Both the position numbers and the translations under genes were made by a program. This document shows, piece by piece, positions 14,926-23,395 of a stretch of 55,046 bases of DNA (position 1 is the stretch's first letter; the number at the start of each line of letters is the position of its first letter). Source of the stretch: CALKHT01 sp964511575 (lineage in GTDB: Bacteria > Planctomycetota > Phycisphaerae > Phycisphaerales > Phycisphaeraceae); the NCBI GenBank assembly GCA_964511575.1, contig CAZEFM010000013.1, positions 1-55,046 of the forward strand. Reading direction: 5' to 3'. The notes under the pieces were generated by a model. That model saw nothing but the letters and a program-made list of their open reading frames with translations. It did no database searches and was not told the DNA's origin.

Positions 14926-16248
14926 TCACTCGCGCGGCAGGTCGACGATCCGCACGGAGACGGGTCGGCCGCTGATCGCATCGAGCTGTTCAATCGCCGC
15001 CAGCGCCTGGCGAACCGCGCCCTGGCGTGCCTCGTGCGTCGTCAGCACGATCGATACGAACTGCCCCACCGCCGATTCGTGCTGAAGGAATGAGGCGAGG
15101 CTGATCCCCACTTCGCCCAGAATGCCCGTGATCTTCGCCAGCACGCCCGGCTTATCCAGCGCGTTGACACGGATATAGAACCGGCTGGTCAGGTCGGCGG
15201 CATCCACCACCTCAACCCGTTCGTGCCGGTCGCACCAGAGGTTCATCCCCGCGAAAGCCTGGTTGTACCACCCCGAGGCGACGTTGAGCAGATCGCTCAC
15301 CACCGCCCCGGCTGTGGGAAGCTGCCCCGCACCCCGGCCGTAATACAACGTGTGCCCCACCGCGTGGCCGTACACCGACAGCGCGTTGAACGGGCCGTCC
15401 ACCTGCGCCAATGGCGTGTTGGCGTGCACGAAGCACGGGTGAACGCGCAAACTCGCCGCTGATCGGCCGTCACGCACCCGGTGCTCGGCAATCGCCAGCA
15501 GCTTGATGCGGTAGCCCAGTTCGTTGGCGAAGGCGAAGTCGGCCGGCTCCAGCGTGTCGATGCCCTCGCTCCAGACGTCCTCCCCCACCGCCCGGACGCC
15601 GAACGCCAGCGATGCCAGAATCGCCAGCTTTTCCGCCGCATCCCGGCCGCTCACATCCATCGTGGGGTCGGCCTCGGCGAAGCCCGCCTGCTGCGCCTCC
15701 GCCAGAGCCGTGGCGTAATCCTTCCCCTTCTGCGACATTTCCGTGAGGATGTAGTTGCACGTGCCGTTGAGGATGCCGTACAGCGCATCGATGCGGTTGG
15801 CCATCAGGCCGAACTGCAGCGCGGTGATGATGGGGATCCCCCCGCCACACGACGCTTCAAACGCAATCGCCACCCCGTGCTGCCGCGCCAGCGCAAAAAG
15901 GTGCGACCCATGATGCGCCAGAAGGCTCTTGTTGGCCGTCACCACGTGCTTGCCCGCACGGATGGCACGCTCCACCAACGGCAGCATCCGCACCGAACCG
16001 GCGACCTCCACGACGATATCAATATCCGGCGTGTCGAAAAACGCGTCCACATCGTCCGTGAACGCCTCATCGGGCAGGCCCGCGCTCGGCCGAGCCTTGG
16101 CAACATCGCGCACGAGCACCCGGCGAAGCGCCAACGGTCGCTCCACCCGGCTCTGATAGAGCGCCGCCTGATCGCGCAGCAGCATCGCCACCCCGCTGCC
16201 CACGGTGCCGCACCCGATCATTCCCACGCCGATTGCCTTGCCTGCCAC
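14926..16248 (-). CDS. hom: Homoserine dehydrogenase with ACT domain
   Basis: Reduces aspartate semialdehyde to homoserine on the way to threonine and methionine. The 440-aa product shows the Rossmann start GVGMIGCGTVGSGVAMLL (about 7-24), VTANKSLLA, the catalytic core (NGTCNYILTEM, DPTMDVSGRDAAEKLAIL) and a C-terminal ACT domain (RFYIRVNALDKPGVLAKITGIL, about 350-371) expected to sense threonine. Start is GTG 16248, with GGAG about nine nt upstream. Convergent with the pseudo-receiver gene. Confidence 0.94.
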   Translation of the reverse strand: MAGKAIGVGMIGCGTVGSGVAMLLRDQAALYQSRVERPLALRRVLVRDVAKARPSAGLPDEAFTDDVDAFFDTPDIDIVVEVAGSVRMLPLVERAIRAGKHVVTANKSLLAHHGSHLFALARQHGVAIAFEASCGGGIPIITALQFGLMANRIDALYGILNGTCNYILTEMSQKGKDYATALAEAQQAGFAEADPTMDVSGRDAAEKLAILASLAFGVRAVGEDVWSEGIDTLEPADFAFANELGYRIKLLAIAEHRVRDGRSAASLRVHPCFVHANTPLAQVDGPFNALSVYGHAVGHTLYYGRGAGQLPTAGAVVSDLLNVASGWYNQAFAGMNLWCDRHERVEVVDAADLTSRFYIRVNALDKPGVLAKITGILGEVGISLASFLQHESAVGQFVSIVLTTHEARQGAVRQALAAIEQLDAISGRPVSVRIVDLPRE

Positions 16249-16435
16249 TGATCAACGCTCCTATGCCCCCGCCTCCGGTCCGAACAGGCCACGCAAGATA
16301 GCGGACATCGCGCGGGCGTGACAAGGCGGGCGACAACCACCAACACACCCCCCCGGCAAACGGCGACAGCCGCCACACCACGCGGCATCGTTCCCCGATC
16401 CCGCCCTTCACCGCCCCGCCGGCATCGGACTTGGG

Positions 16436-16441
16436 TACAAT
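16436..16441 (+). promoter_or_regulatory. -10 hexamer for leaderless fur-like gene
   Basis: TACAAT, 8 nt before the ATG at 16450. No ribosome site and no clear -35. Confidence 0.55.
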
Positions 16442-16449
16442 AGTGCCTG

Positions 16450-16932
16450 ATGACGTCTTCAACGCCACAATTCGCCGAGGGGCAGTTGCTGCCGCCCATC
16501 TGTGCCGTGTTCCGACGCTTTCTCAAGCGGCAGGGGCTGAAGTTCACCACCGAACGGGCGCGGATTCTCGATGCCGTGCTCAAGCAGGAGGGCGTTTTCG
16601 AGGCCGATCAACTGCTCACGCAGATGCGCAGCCAGGGCCATCGCGTCAGCAAAGCCACCATCTACCGCACGCTCAAACACCTGCAGGAATCGCAAATCAT
16701 CTCCGAGGTGTTGCTCGATTCCAAGTACGCCCATTACGAACTGTCGTTCGGCAAGCCCGCCAAGGGGCACCTCGTGTGTGTCGAGACAGGTCGCGTCATC
16801 GAAATCCCCAGCCCCTGGCTGGAACCGGTGCGCGATCAGATCTGCCGCAAGCATGGCTTCGACCCGGTGAGCCACCGCTTTGTCATCTACGGCATCAGCC
16901 CTGAAGCCAAGCGCGAAGAAAGCGACGAATAA
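16450..16932 (+). CDS. Fur-family regulator with reduced metal sites
   Basis: A 160-aa winged-helix regulator. The N-terminal half is typical (LKFTTERARILDAVLKQEGVFEADQLL, then GHRVSKATIYRTLKHLQESQII, where the recognition helix is found). The dimerisation half reads AHYELSFGKPAKGHLVCVETGRVIEI, so the HHxHxxCxxC block keeps one His and one Cys, and there is no C-terminal CxxC. The structural zinc site is therefore missing and the regulatory site is incomplete; VSHRF keeps one His. It may sense something other than iron or zinc, or be metal-independent. Confidence 0.85.
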   Translation: MTSSTPQFAEGQLLPPICAVFRRFLKRQGLKFTTERARILDAVLKQEGVFEADQLLTQMRSQGHRVSKATIYRTLKHLQESQIISEVLLDSKYAHYELSFGKPAKGHLVCVETGRVIEIPSPWLEPVRDQICRKHGFDPVSHRFVIYGISPEAKREESDE

Positions 16933-17119
16933 GGCACGTTTTGCACAACCTGCCGCTGCACCTGTCGCGCCACTGCATCACGCTCCCCCTACCATCTCTC
17001 TGGGGCAACACGCCATTGCAATTTGGCATGGCTTCCCTAAGCCGATTTGCATTGCCTCGACATGCACGCGTGCTTTAAGCTGGCTTGCGTGAGGGTGATT
17101 TCATCAGGGGAGTTCATGC

Positions 17120-17446
17120 ATGCCGTTGCCGACGATTGATTTTGTGGCCGCCCGCCGTCTGTGCACCGAACCGGAGCTGCGCATCCTGCAGGCCAGCGCC
17201 CGCGAGCGCCTGCATCGGTTGAGCGTCCGCGCGCTCAAACGCAACATCACCGCAGCGCGCAAGCTGCGCGACGCCTGGCAGGATCAATCCACCCGATTGC
17301 GCAGGCCCGAACCGGCGGAAGAGCACTCCGAGCTGCTCTCCCCCACCGCGCTGCGGCGCAAGGCCGACCTCTTCGCCGCCGCCGTCTCACGCTTCGAAGC
17401 CCAACTCGGCAAACGCGGCGACCCCATCGCCAGCAACGAAGAATAA
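17120..17446 (+). CDS. Hypothetical helical protein, 108 aa
   Basis: Not recognised. It is basic and mostly helical (ELRILQASARERLHRLSVRALKRNITAARKLRDAWQDQ, then SPTALRRKADLFAAAVSRFEAQL), with no signal peptide or membrane segment. Start at ATG 17120, which has GGGGAG seven nt upstream. The 187-nt gap before it (16933-17119) has no recognised feature. Convergent with tsaE. Confidence 0.65.
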   Translation: MPLPTIDFVAARRLCTEPELRILQASARERLHRLSVRALKRNITAARKLRDAWQDQSTRLRRPEPAEEHSELLSPTALRRKADLFAAAVSRFEAQLGKRGDPIASNEE

Positions 17447-17493
17447 CCCCCGGGCGCTCCTGCCGCGCCATCAATCCGCAATCCGAAATCGAC

Positions 17494-18168
17494 CTACTCC
17501 CCCTCTTCCAGATCGCTCTGGTCGATCGGTCGGCTGATGGTGTAATCGCCGCTCGCCCATTTGCCCAGGTCGATCGTGCGGCAGCGCTCGCTGCAGAAGG
17601 GAAAGGACGGATTGTCCTCCCGCGCCGGTTCACCGCAGATCGGGCATGGCCGTGCCGCGATGCGGGCCGGCTGCTTCAGCGCCGCCTCCATCGCCTCGAT
17701 CACCTCCTGCGAGCGCATCTGCCACGCCTCGCCCCGGCCGCTCACCCGGATCTGTCGCTCATCGTCGCCGATGTGCTCCAGTTCGATCTCCAAATAATCG
17801 TCGCCCAGTTCATCACCGATGCGGCTGGCCCACTCGATCACCACCACCGCCTGCTCGCGCATCTCCGGCACCGGTCGGTCCCAGCCGATCGATTCCAGAT
17901 CGGCCAGCGTTCGCAGACGGTACGCATCGATATGGACCAGCGGCGTGGGGCGCCTGCTGGTCGTGTATTCGTGAATGAGAACAAACGTGGGGCTCGCCAC
18001 CTGATGCGGGTCGATGTCCATCCCGATCGCCATGCCACGGACGAACTGCGTCTTGCCCGCGCCCAGCTCGCCGTTGAGCGCGATCAGATCGCCGGGGCGC
18101 ACGATTGCCCCCAGCGCCCGCCCCAGCGCCACCGTCTGTTCCGCCGATTCGCTTTTACCTTGCCACAT
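17494..18168 (-). CDS. tsaE: TsaE-YacG fusion: tRNA t6A ATPase subunit joined to a YacG zinc domain
   Basis: TsaE is the ATPase that supports TsaB/TsaD in making the t6A37 tRNA modification; YacG is a small zinc protein known to inhibit DNA gyrase in E. coli. The 224-aa product has TsaE features at 1-150: Walker A GELGAGKT (33-40), SPTF (59-62), HIDAYRL (79-85) and IEW (111-113). After a linker helix, residues 173-215 match YacG: RPCPICGEPA, FPFCSERCRTIDLGKWASGDYTI. The four zinc cysteines are C175, C178, C192 and C196. No stop or frameshift separates the parts. ATG 18168 was chosen because a TACAAT box ends 7 nt before it; ATG 18177 overlaps that box. Confidence 0.9.
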   Translation of the reverse strand: MWQGKSESAEQTVALGRALGAIVRPGDLIALNGELGAGKTQFVRGMAIGMDIDPHQVASPTFVLIHEYTTSRRPTPLVHIDAYRLRTLADLESIGWDRPVPEMREQAVVVIEWASRIGDELGDDYLEIELEHIGDDERQIRVSGRGEAWQMRSQEVIEAMEAALKQPARIAARPCPICGEPAREDNPSFPFCSERCRTIDLGKWASGDYTISRPIDQSDLEEGE

Positions 18169-18175
18169 GGATGGC

Positions 18176-18181
18176 ATTGTA
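18176..18181 (-). promoter_or_regulatory. -10 hexamer for leaderless tsaE-yacG
   Basis: TACAAT on the minus strand, 7 nt (GCCATCC) before the ATG at 18168. No ribosome site. Confidence 0.55.
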
Positions 18182-18227
18182 GTGCCCGGCAAATCGCGCG
18201 TCGCACCTTCCGGGCCACCGCCGCCAA

Positions 18228-18611
18228 TCAGTTCATCGCCGCCATCAACCGCTCGCGCGTCTGCGGCTTGCCGATCTGCCCCTTGCCGAAGCCCGGAAAC
18301 GCCCCCGCTTCGATCGCCGCCGCCTGAGCATCCTCATAGTTGGAAATCAACATCATCCGAGGCGCATGAGGCTGCCCCGCCAGCGACCGGATCAGCTCGA
18401 TGCCGCTGTCGGTGTCGTAGCCCATCTCCAGCACGCGGTTCACCAGCAGCAGCGACTGCGGCGTCGCCACCTCCTTCAGCGCTTCGGTGTCGGCTGCGGT
18501 CACCACCGGCACCTCGCCCAACAGCGTGCGCACCGCGCTCTTCAACAGGTGAATGTCGGCATAGCAGTGACCAACCAGAACAATCTGCTCGATGGGGGTG
18601 GACGTGGACAT
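18228..18611 (-). CDS. Second degenerate receiver-domain protein
   Basis: A 127-aa single-domain protein: IEQIVLVGHCYADIHLLKSAV, then SLLLVNRVLEMGYDTDSGIELIRSL, PRMMLISNYEDAQAAAIEAGAFPGFGKGQIG. The layout matches a CheY-type receiver, but the phospho-acceptor position is Asn (LLVNRVL), so phosphorylation there is not possible. A lysine remains in GFGKGQIGK. No ribosome site is clear at ATG 18611. It sits between tsaE and the divergent thiL; no kinase is nearby. Confidence 0.6.
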   Translation of the reverse strand: MSTSTPIEQIVLVGHCYADIHLLKSAVRTLLGEVPVVTAADTEALKEVATPQSLLLVNRVLEMGYDTDSGIELIRSLAGQPHAPRMMLISNYEDAQAAAIEAGAFPGFGKGQIGKPQTRERLMAAMN

Positions 18612-18675
18612 CGGTATTGAGGCAACTCCGTGAGGGGTAAACGGGTGGGAACGACGCGGGAAGGCGGCAATCGCT

Positions 18676-18681
18676 TACAAT
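18676..18681 (+). promoter_or_regulatory. -10 hexamer for leaderless thiL
   Basis: TACAAT, 6 nt (CGCGCC) before the ATG at 18688. No ribosome site or clear -35. Confidence 0.55.
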
Positions 18682-18687
18682 CGCGCC

Positions 18688-19653
18688 ATGCGCGAGCTGG
18701 AACTACTCGAACAAGTGTACCGCCTGAATAACAACCTTCCATCGAGCGTGATTATTCCGCCCGGTGACGACATGGGCGCAGTGCGCATCGCCTCGGATAA
18801 CGTCCTCGTCACCGTCGATCAGATCATCGACGGTGTGCATGTGCGCCTTCCCGAAACGCCGCTCACCCAGGTCGGCCGCAAGGCGATCACGCGGAACCTT
18901 TCCGATGTTGCGGCCATGGCGGCAGCGCCCATCGGCGCGGTTGTGGCGGCCGCTCTGCCACGTTCCTTCAACGAAGCAGACGCCACCGAACTCTTTCGGG
19001 CGATGCAGCAAACCGCCGGAAGCTACAACTGCCCGCTGTTCGGCGGCGACATCTCCATCTGGGACAAACCACTCGTCCTCAGCGTCACCGTGCTTGCCGA
19101 ACCGCGCAACATCGCACCCGTCCGACGCGGCGGCGCACAGCCGGGCGATGTCATCTGCGTCACCGGCACGCTCGGCGGAAGCCTCGAAACCATCACCCAA
19201 CCCGATGGCACCGCCTACACGCATCACCTGGACTTCGAGCCGCGACTCCACATCGCACGCACCCTTGCCACCACCCCCAACCTTGCCATCAACAGCATGA
19301 TCGACCTGAGCGACGGGCTGGCGACGGATCTGGGGCATATCTGCCGCGAATCCCGTGTCGCCGCCGAAATCCGCATCGACGATCTGCCCATCAGCCGCGG
19401 CGCGCAGCAGGCGGCCGCACGATCGGGCAAACCACCGTGGCGCCATGCGCTGACCGATGGCGAGGATTACGAGCTGTGCTTCACCGTGCCGCAACACGCG
19501 CTCGTGCATCTGCCCAACGCCATCGACAATGTGCCCATCACCCGCATCGGCGTCATCATCGCACCCGATGAACGTGCAACCATCACCCTGCGGCACACCG
19601 ATGGCACAACACAACCGCTTGATGCCTTCGGCTGGGAGCACGGCAAACCGTAA
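18688..19653 (+). CDS. thiL: Thiamine-monophosphate kinase
   Basis: Phosphorylates thiamine monophosphate to the active diphosphate. The 321-aa product has the PurM/ThiL-type blocks: PPGDDMGAVRI (about 24-34), VDQIIDGVHV, ITRNLSDVAAMAA, LFGGDIS, SMIDLSDGLATDLGHI (about 205-220) and ALTDGEDYELCF (about 252-263). Several of these aspartates bind Mg and phosphate. Length is normal. No TPP riboswitch is visible, which fits a promoter lying directly on the start codon. Confidence 0.94.
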   Translation: MRELELLEQVYRLNNNLPSSVIIPPGDDMGAVRIASDNVLVTVDQIIDGVHVRLPETPLTQVGRKAITRNLSDVAAMAAAPIGAVVAAALPRSFNEADATELFRAMQQTAGSYNCPLFGGDISIWDKPLVLSVTVLAEPRNIAPVRRGGAQPGDVICVTGTLGGSLETITQPDGTAYTHHLDFEPRLHIARTLATTPNLAINSMIDLSDGLATDLGHICRESRVAAEIRIDDLPISRGAQQAAARSGKPPWRHALTDGEDYELCFTVPQHALVHLPNAIDNVPITRIGVIIAPDERATITLRHTDGTTQPLDAFGWEHGKP

Positions 19654-19673
19654 CCGATCGCAACACCGCAACA

Positions 19674-20567
19674 TCACTTCGCCGGTTCGCCATGATGCGG
19701 TTGATGCGTTGGTTCCGCATGCGGCTCGGGCTGCACGCGCTCCCCGAGTCGACGGGCATATGCCTCCGTCAACTCCGCACCGAAGAAGAAGATCAGCGAT
19801 GAGTAATACACCCACAACAACAGCGCGATCAGCGAACCTGCCGCGCCGTAAGCCGAAGTGAACGTGCTGGTGCCAAGATAGATGCCGATCATGCGTTTGC
19901 CGATGGCAAAAAGCACCGCCGTGATCGATGCGCCGATCAACACCGGCCGCCACGCCACCCGCACATCGGGCAGCAGCTTGAACATCCCCGCGAAAAGCAG
20001 CGTGAATATCACAACCGACAGCACCCAGTCGATGTAGTTCCAGAACGTGCTCGCCTCGGGGAACCAGCCGCTGATGAGTGCGGTGATGAACAACGACACC
20101 AACAGCATCAGCGCCAGTACCACCATCATCGCCAGCGACAGCAACCGCTTTTTCAACCACACCCAGATGATGCCCGAGCTTTTGAGTTCCACGCCCCAGA
20201 TCGCGTTCATCGTCCACTGAAGCTGCACAAACACCGCCGTCGCCCCCAGCAGCATCATCACCGCGCTGAACACCACCGAAAACCCGCGGGCTTCACGCTC
20301 CAGCCGCACATTGTCCATCACCAGATCAATCGCCGCCGCGCCCTGTGGCCCCACCGTGTCCTGCAGTTCGGTCACCATCGCCTGCTGCATCGATTCGTCC
20401 ACGATGACACCCGTCACCGCGACAAACATCAGCGTCAACGGCGCCATCGACAGTGCCGCATAGAACGACAACGCCGCGCCGCGCGTCATTACCTCGTCCT
20501 CGACGAAGTTATACCCCGCCTGCACAACCGTGTCGTACACCAGCTTCAGCACCTGCCGTGCCCGCAT
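19674..20567 (-). CDS. YihY/BrkB-family membrane protein
   Basis: A 297-aa integral membrane protein with about six hydrophobic segments (LSFYAALSMAPLTLMFVAVTGVIV, VVFSAVMMLLGATAVF, LLSLAMMVVLALMLLVSLFI, VVIFTLLFAGMFKLLP, VLIGASITAVLFAIG, AAGSLIALLLWVYYSSLIFFFGAEL). The GAAGSLIALLLWVYYSSLIFFFGAE pattern is diagnostic of the family; its transport role is unsettled. The C-terminus is His-rich. It follows the DUF3618 gene on the same strand after 195 nt, in line with an envelope-stress grouping. Confidence 0.9.
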   Translation of the reverse strand: MRARQVLKLVYDTVVQAGYNFVEDEVMTRGAALSFYAALSMAPLTLMFVAVTGVIVDESMQQAMVTELQDTVGPQGAAAIDLVMDNVRLEREARGFSVVFSAVMMLLGATAVFVQLQWTMNAIWGVELKSSGIIWVWLKKRLLSLAMMVVLALMLLVSLFITALISGWFPEASTFWNYIDWVLSVVIFTLLFAGMFKLLPDVRVAWRPVLIGASITAVLFAIGKRMIGIYLGTSTFTSAYGAAGSLIALLLWVYYSSLIFFFGAELTEAYARRLGERVQPEPHAEPTHQPHHGEPAK

Positions 20568-20762
20568 GCGCCAGCATCCGAATGAAAATCGATCCGCCTT
20601 CTCGCTGACGGCGGGATCAACGTCTCAACGCGTGATCCCGTCCCCAGCAAGTGGCGGATCGATGAACTTCCCCCCTCGCTTCGCCGGGCGATCGTGCGCC
20701 TCGTTCGATCGCCACGGCCTTTCCCGACTGAACCACGACGCCCGTCAACGCCGTGGCAGCCG

Positions 20763-21788
20763 TCAATCCATCGAGCGACGCCGCAACTCATCCGCGGAGA
20801 ACTGGCGCTGCGCCTCGTCCGACGCCGCTTCCACGCCCGTTTCCACCACTTCCTTGCCGCGTTCCATCACTTCATGGCTCGCCTGCCGCGCCCGATCACG
20901 CGCACGGCGTTTCAACTCGTCCGCCTTCTCGCCCAGGATGCGGTTCTCCTGACGCGTGCGCGGCAACAACGACCCCACCGTCAGCCCCAGCAGCATTGCA
21001 ATGCCGCCAATCGCCAGCGGGTAGTCTTCCAAAGTGTGGCTCGCCGACTCCTTGCCGTGCGACAGCTTCTCGCGCGTGCGTTCCATGCCATGCCGCACAC
21101 GCTCGCGCATCTCACTGATCTGTTCGCTCGCCTTCTCCTTCATGCCGCCTCCTTCCCCGCCGCTGAATTTCTGGCTCAGTTGCGACAGCTTGTCCTTCGC
21201 GCTGCTGAGCATGCTCCTGCCCTGTTCCTTCATCTTTTCACCCATGTGGCTCGCCTTTTCGCCGAGCGTTTCCGACTTTTCGCCGACGGAGCCGGATGAC
21301 TGCTCGCCGAACTGGCTTGTGCCGGTGATGTCGGGCTGGGAAAACTCCTCGCCATAGCTCGCGGTGTAAGGTTCACCGGTGCGAGCATCGACCGCGCTGT
21401 ACTGGTCCCCCACCGGGTAGCGCCGATGCCTGAGCTTGCCGGCGATCTTCTGATCAGCGCCCGATTGCTTCATCGCCAGCCAGCCGATGCCCACGCCGAT
21501 CAGCGCCAGAGGCAGCGGGTTCTCGCGGATGGACCGCCACAGCGCCTGCCCGGTGTCCTGTGCGATGCAACCGGCCTGGCGCGCCATGTCACGTCCGTTG
21601 ATGTTGAAAGCGTTCATAAGCTCTTCCATGATGCGTCTGGGTTGAAGTTCCCGGCCCAGCCGATCGATGGTTTCATCCATTTCGGCACGCGTCTGATCAA
21701 TGTCGGCCTTGATCCGGCTGGGCGAGGCGTCGTCATACGTTGCGTCGCCTGCACGCGACGCGCTCACGCTAGTTTGTGTTTCAGCCAT
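20763..21788 (-). CDS. DUF3618-type membrane-associated protein
   Basis: A 341-aa protein. The N-terminal DUF3618 motif is clear: SPSRIKADIDQTRAEMDETIDRLGRELQP (about 19-47). A hydrophobic segment follows (ENPLPLALIGVGIGWLAM), then a long charged, helical Lys/Glu/Ser-rich part, a second hydrophobic segment (YPLAIGGIAMLLGLTVGSLL) and a coiled-coil tail. Start at ATG 21788 with AGGAG upstream, overlapping the end of the holin-like gene by 25 nt. Such genes often sit with holin-like DUF1469 genes in stress-induced clusters; the role here is inferred. Confidence 0.8.
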   Translation of the reverse strand: MAETQTSVSASRAGDATYDDASPSRIKADIDQTRAEMDETIDRLGRELQPRRIMEELMNAFNINGRDMARQAGCIAQDTGQALWRSIRENPLPLALIGVGIGWLAMKQSGADQKIAGKLRHRRYPVGDQYSAVDARTGEPYTASYGEEFSQPDITGTSQFGEQSSGSVGEKSETLGEKASHMGEKMKEQGRSMLSSAKDKLSQLSQKFSGGEGGGMKEKASEQISEMRERVRHGMERTREKLSHGKESASHTLEDYPLAIGGIAMLLGLTVGSLLPRTRQENRILGEKADELKRRARDRARQASHEVMERGKEVVETGVEAASDEAQRQFSADELRRRSMD

Positions 21789-22219
21789 TCCTTGTTCTCC
21801 TGGAGTGACTGCACCGTTCGTTCCGGTGTGGGGCTTTCGCGTTTGAGCGTGCTGATACCCTTTTGCACAAAGGCATAGCCGATCGCGCCGAACACCACGC
21901 CGACAATCAACGGTGACAGCCAACTGCTGATGGACAACGGGACGCCTGCCGCCGTCAGTCCAACCATCACGCCGAAGGTGATCGCCAGCAGCACGAACAG
22001 CAGCGCCGCGTAAGCGATCGCCCCGCCGATGGCCAGGTACACCACGTTTCTGCTGACGCGCTTGCCCTTCTCCGCCATCTCCGCTCGCGCCAGGGCAAAC
22101 TCCTGACGAAGCAGCAGCGTGGTCTCGTCGCGCAGCGTCCTGAGCAGATCGACCAGCCGGTGGCCGTTGCCGTTACCCGCCTCCATCCTCACACGGTCAG
22201 AGGTGTGTATCTGAGTCAT
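21764..22219 (-). CDS. Holin-like DUF1469 membrane protein
   Basis: A 151-aa protein of the Phage_holin_3_6 type: a charged N-terminal helix (LVDLLRTLRDETTLLLRQEFALARAEMAEKGKRV), then two long hydrophobic segments (VVYLAIGGAIAYAALLFVLLAITFGVMV and LSPLIVGVVFGAIGYAFV). The family name is historical; it is usually chromosomal and not part of a phage. GGAGGAG lies upstream of ATG 22219, only 3 nt after the previous gene's stop, so the genes form an operon. Confidence 0.85.
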   Translation of the reverse strand: MTQIHTSDRVRMEAGNGNGHRLVDLLRTLRDETTLLLRQEFALARAEMAEKGKRVSRNVVYLAIGGAIAYAALLFVLLAITFGVMVGLTAAGVPLSISSWLSPLIVGVVFGAIGYAFVQKGISTLKRESPTPERTVQSLQENKEWLKHKLA

Positions 22220-22222
22220 GAC

Positions 22223-23065
22223 TTAAATCTCCTCCGGGTAGTCCGGCCGGTCGGGGCTGCGCGAACTGGGTCCGAATTCATCGAGATCGATATCCTCATC
22301 GAGTTCGCGCATCGCGGCGGGAATGTCCGATTCCTTCGGTTCGGCAAAGTGGCTCTGCGGCAGCGATGGATCGGAGCCCACATCGCTGATCGGGCCGCCC
22401 ACCGAGCCCACCGCCGGCCCGCCCGGCTCGGGATACACATCCGCTGAACCCGCCCCGCCGATGCTCTCGCTCACGCCGCCGACATCCTGCCGCTCCGCAC
22501 CGAACGCACCGCTGATGCCCGCGCCCGCAGAGCTGGTGGCGGCGGAACCGGCATACTGCGTCTCCTGGTGCAACGATTCACCGCTGTACCCGTAGCCGTA
22601 GCTTTGGCTCTTGCTCGACGCTTTGAAGAACCGCGCGACGCCCAAACCGACGAGGAACATGCCGCCAAGGAAGACTTCAGGCCGACGCCGCACCAGGCCG
22701 CGTACATCATCAAACAACTCGCCCGGCCCGTGATCCTCCAGATACCGGCAGACCCGGTCGCACTGATCGGCCAGCGTGCGGCTATAGGACGCGAGCATGT
22801 GGTCGCCCTTGTTGCTCAACTGGTCGCTCGCATCACGCAACGCCTGGCTCAGATCGTTGAAGATCTGCGCCGCTTTGCTCTTTTGTTCGCTGGCAATCTG
22901 CTTGCCGCTCTCGCTGATCTTGTGCGCCGCGTCCTGCACCTGCACCTTTGCCTCTTCCGCGATTTCACGGGCCGTGTCGCGTGCTTCATCGCTCAGACGG
23001 TCGCTGTAGAACCCTTCTTCTCGCGTACGGTCAGCGCCGCCGCCGGGTCTGTTTTCCCTGATCAT
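22223..23065 (-). CDS. Amphipathic helical, stress-type protein with one membrane segment
   Basis: A 280-aa protein. Residues about 25-125 are a long amphipathic helix rich in Ala, Lys, Glu and Gln (ARDTAREIAEEAKVQVQDAAHKI), like apolipoprotein or nutrient-deprivation-induced proteins. A hydrophobic segment follows (RRPEVFLGGMFLVGLGVARFF, about 127-147), then a Gly/Ser/Tyr-rich, low-complexity acidic tail. AAGGAG seven nt before ATG 23065 sets the start. First gene of the operon with the holin-like and DUF3618 genes. Confidence 0.72.
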   Translation of the reverse strand: MIRENRPGGGADRTREEGFYSDRLSDEARDTAREIAEEAKVQVQDAAHKISESGKQIASEQKSKAAQIFNDLSQALRDASDQLSNKGDHMLASYSRTLADQCDRVCRYLEDHGPGELFDDVRGLVRRRPEVFLGGMFLVGLGVARFFKASSKSQSYGYGYSGESLHQETQYAGSAATSSAGAGISGAFGAERQDVGGVSESIGGAGSADVYPEPGGPAVGSVGGPISDVGSDPSLPQSHFAEPKESDIPAAMRELDEDIDLDEFGPSSRSPDRPDYPEEI

Positions 23066-23395
23066 CGTTGTGCTCCTTCACGAGGGCGCCGACGGGTTCG
23101 CGCCCGAAGTGGGCGAGCTTCCCGCCATGCGAAAAATTCGTTGCTAATCGGCCACAGTTAATCTTTTATGGCCAACCGCACGGGGCAATAGCGGGAATGG
23201 ATGGCACGTTTATCAGGGAAACACTGGCTTTGCGGACGCCACCTGCCGATGTCGCCATGGATGAGAAGGGACCGACCGCGTCACGGCTATCGGGGTTCCA
23301 CCGAGGCACGCGGCGCATGGGAACAGGTCCGTCATTTGTACGCCGTACCGATCGCGGTGTCCGATGCGTTTGGGAGGATGAAGAGGCACACGACG
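23066..23395. other. 330-nt region between divergent stress operon and PSD1 gene
   Basis: Upstream region for both directions. The plus-strand frame is open from 23201, but that part does not look like protein. No clear promoter hexamers or palindromes were found. Confidence 0.4.

Noticed and set aside
17446..17460. CCCCCGGGCG after the 17120 gene as another palindrome copy
   Set aside because: Only one arm is present; no matching second arm within 30 nt.
21764..22219. Holin-like gene as a sign of prophage
   Set aside because: No phage structural, integrase or lysis genes nearby; DUF1469 proteins are commonly chromosomal and grouped with DUF3618 genes as here.
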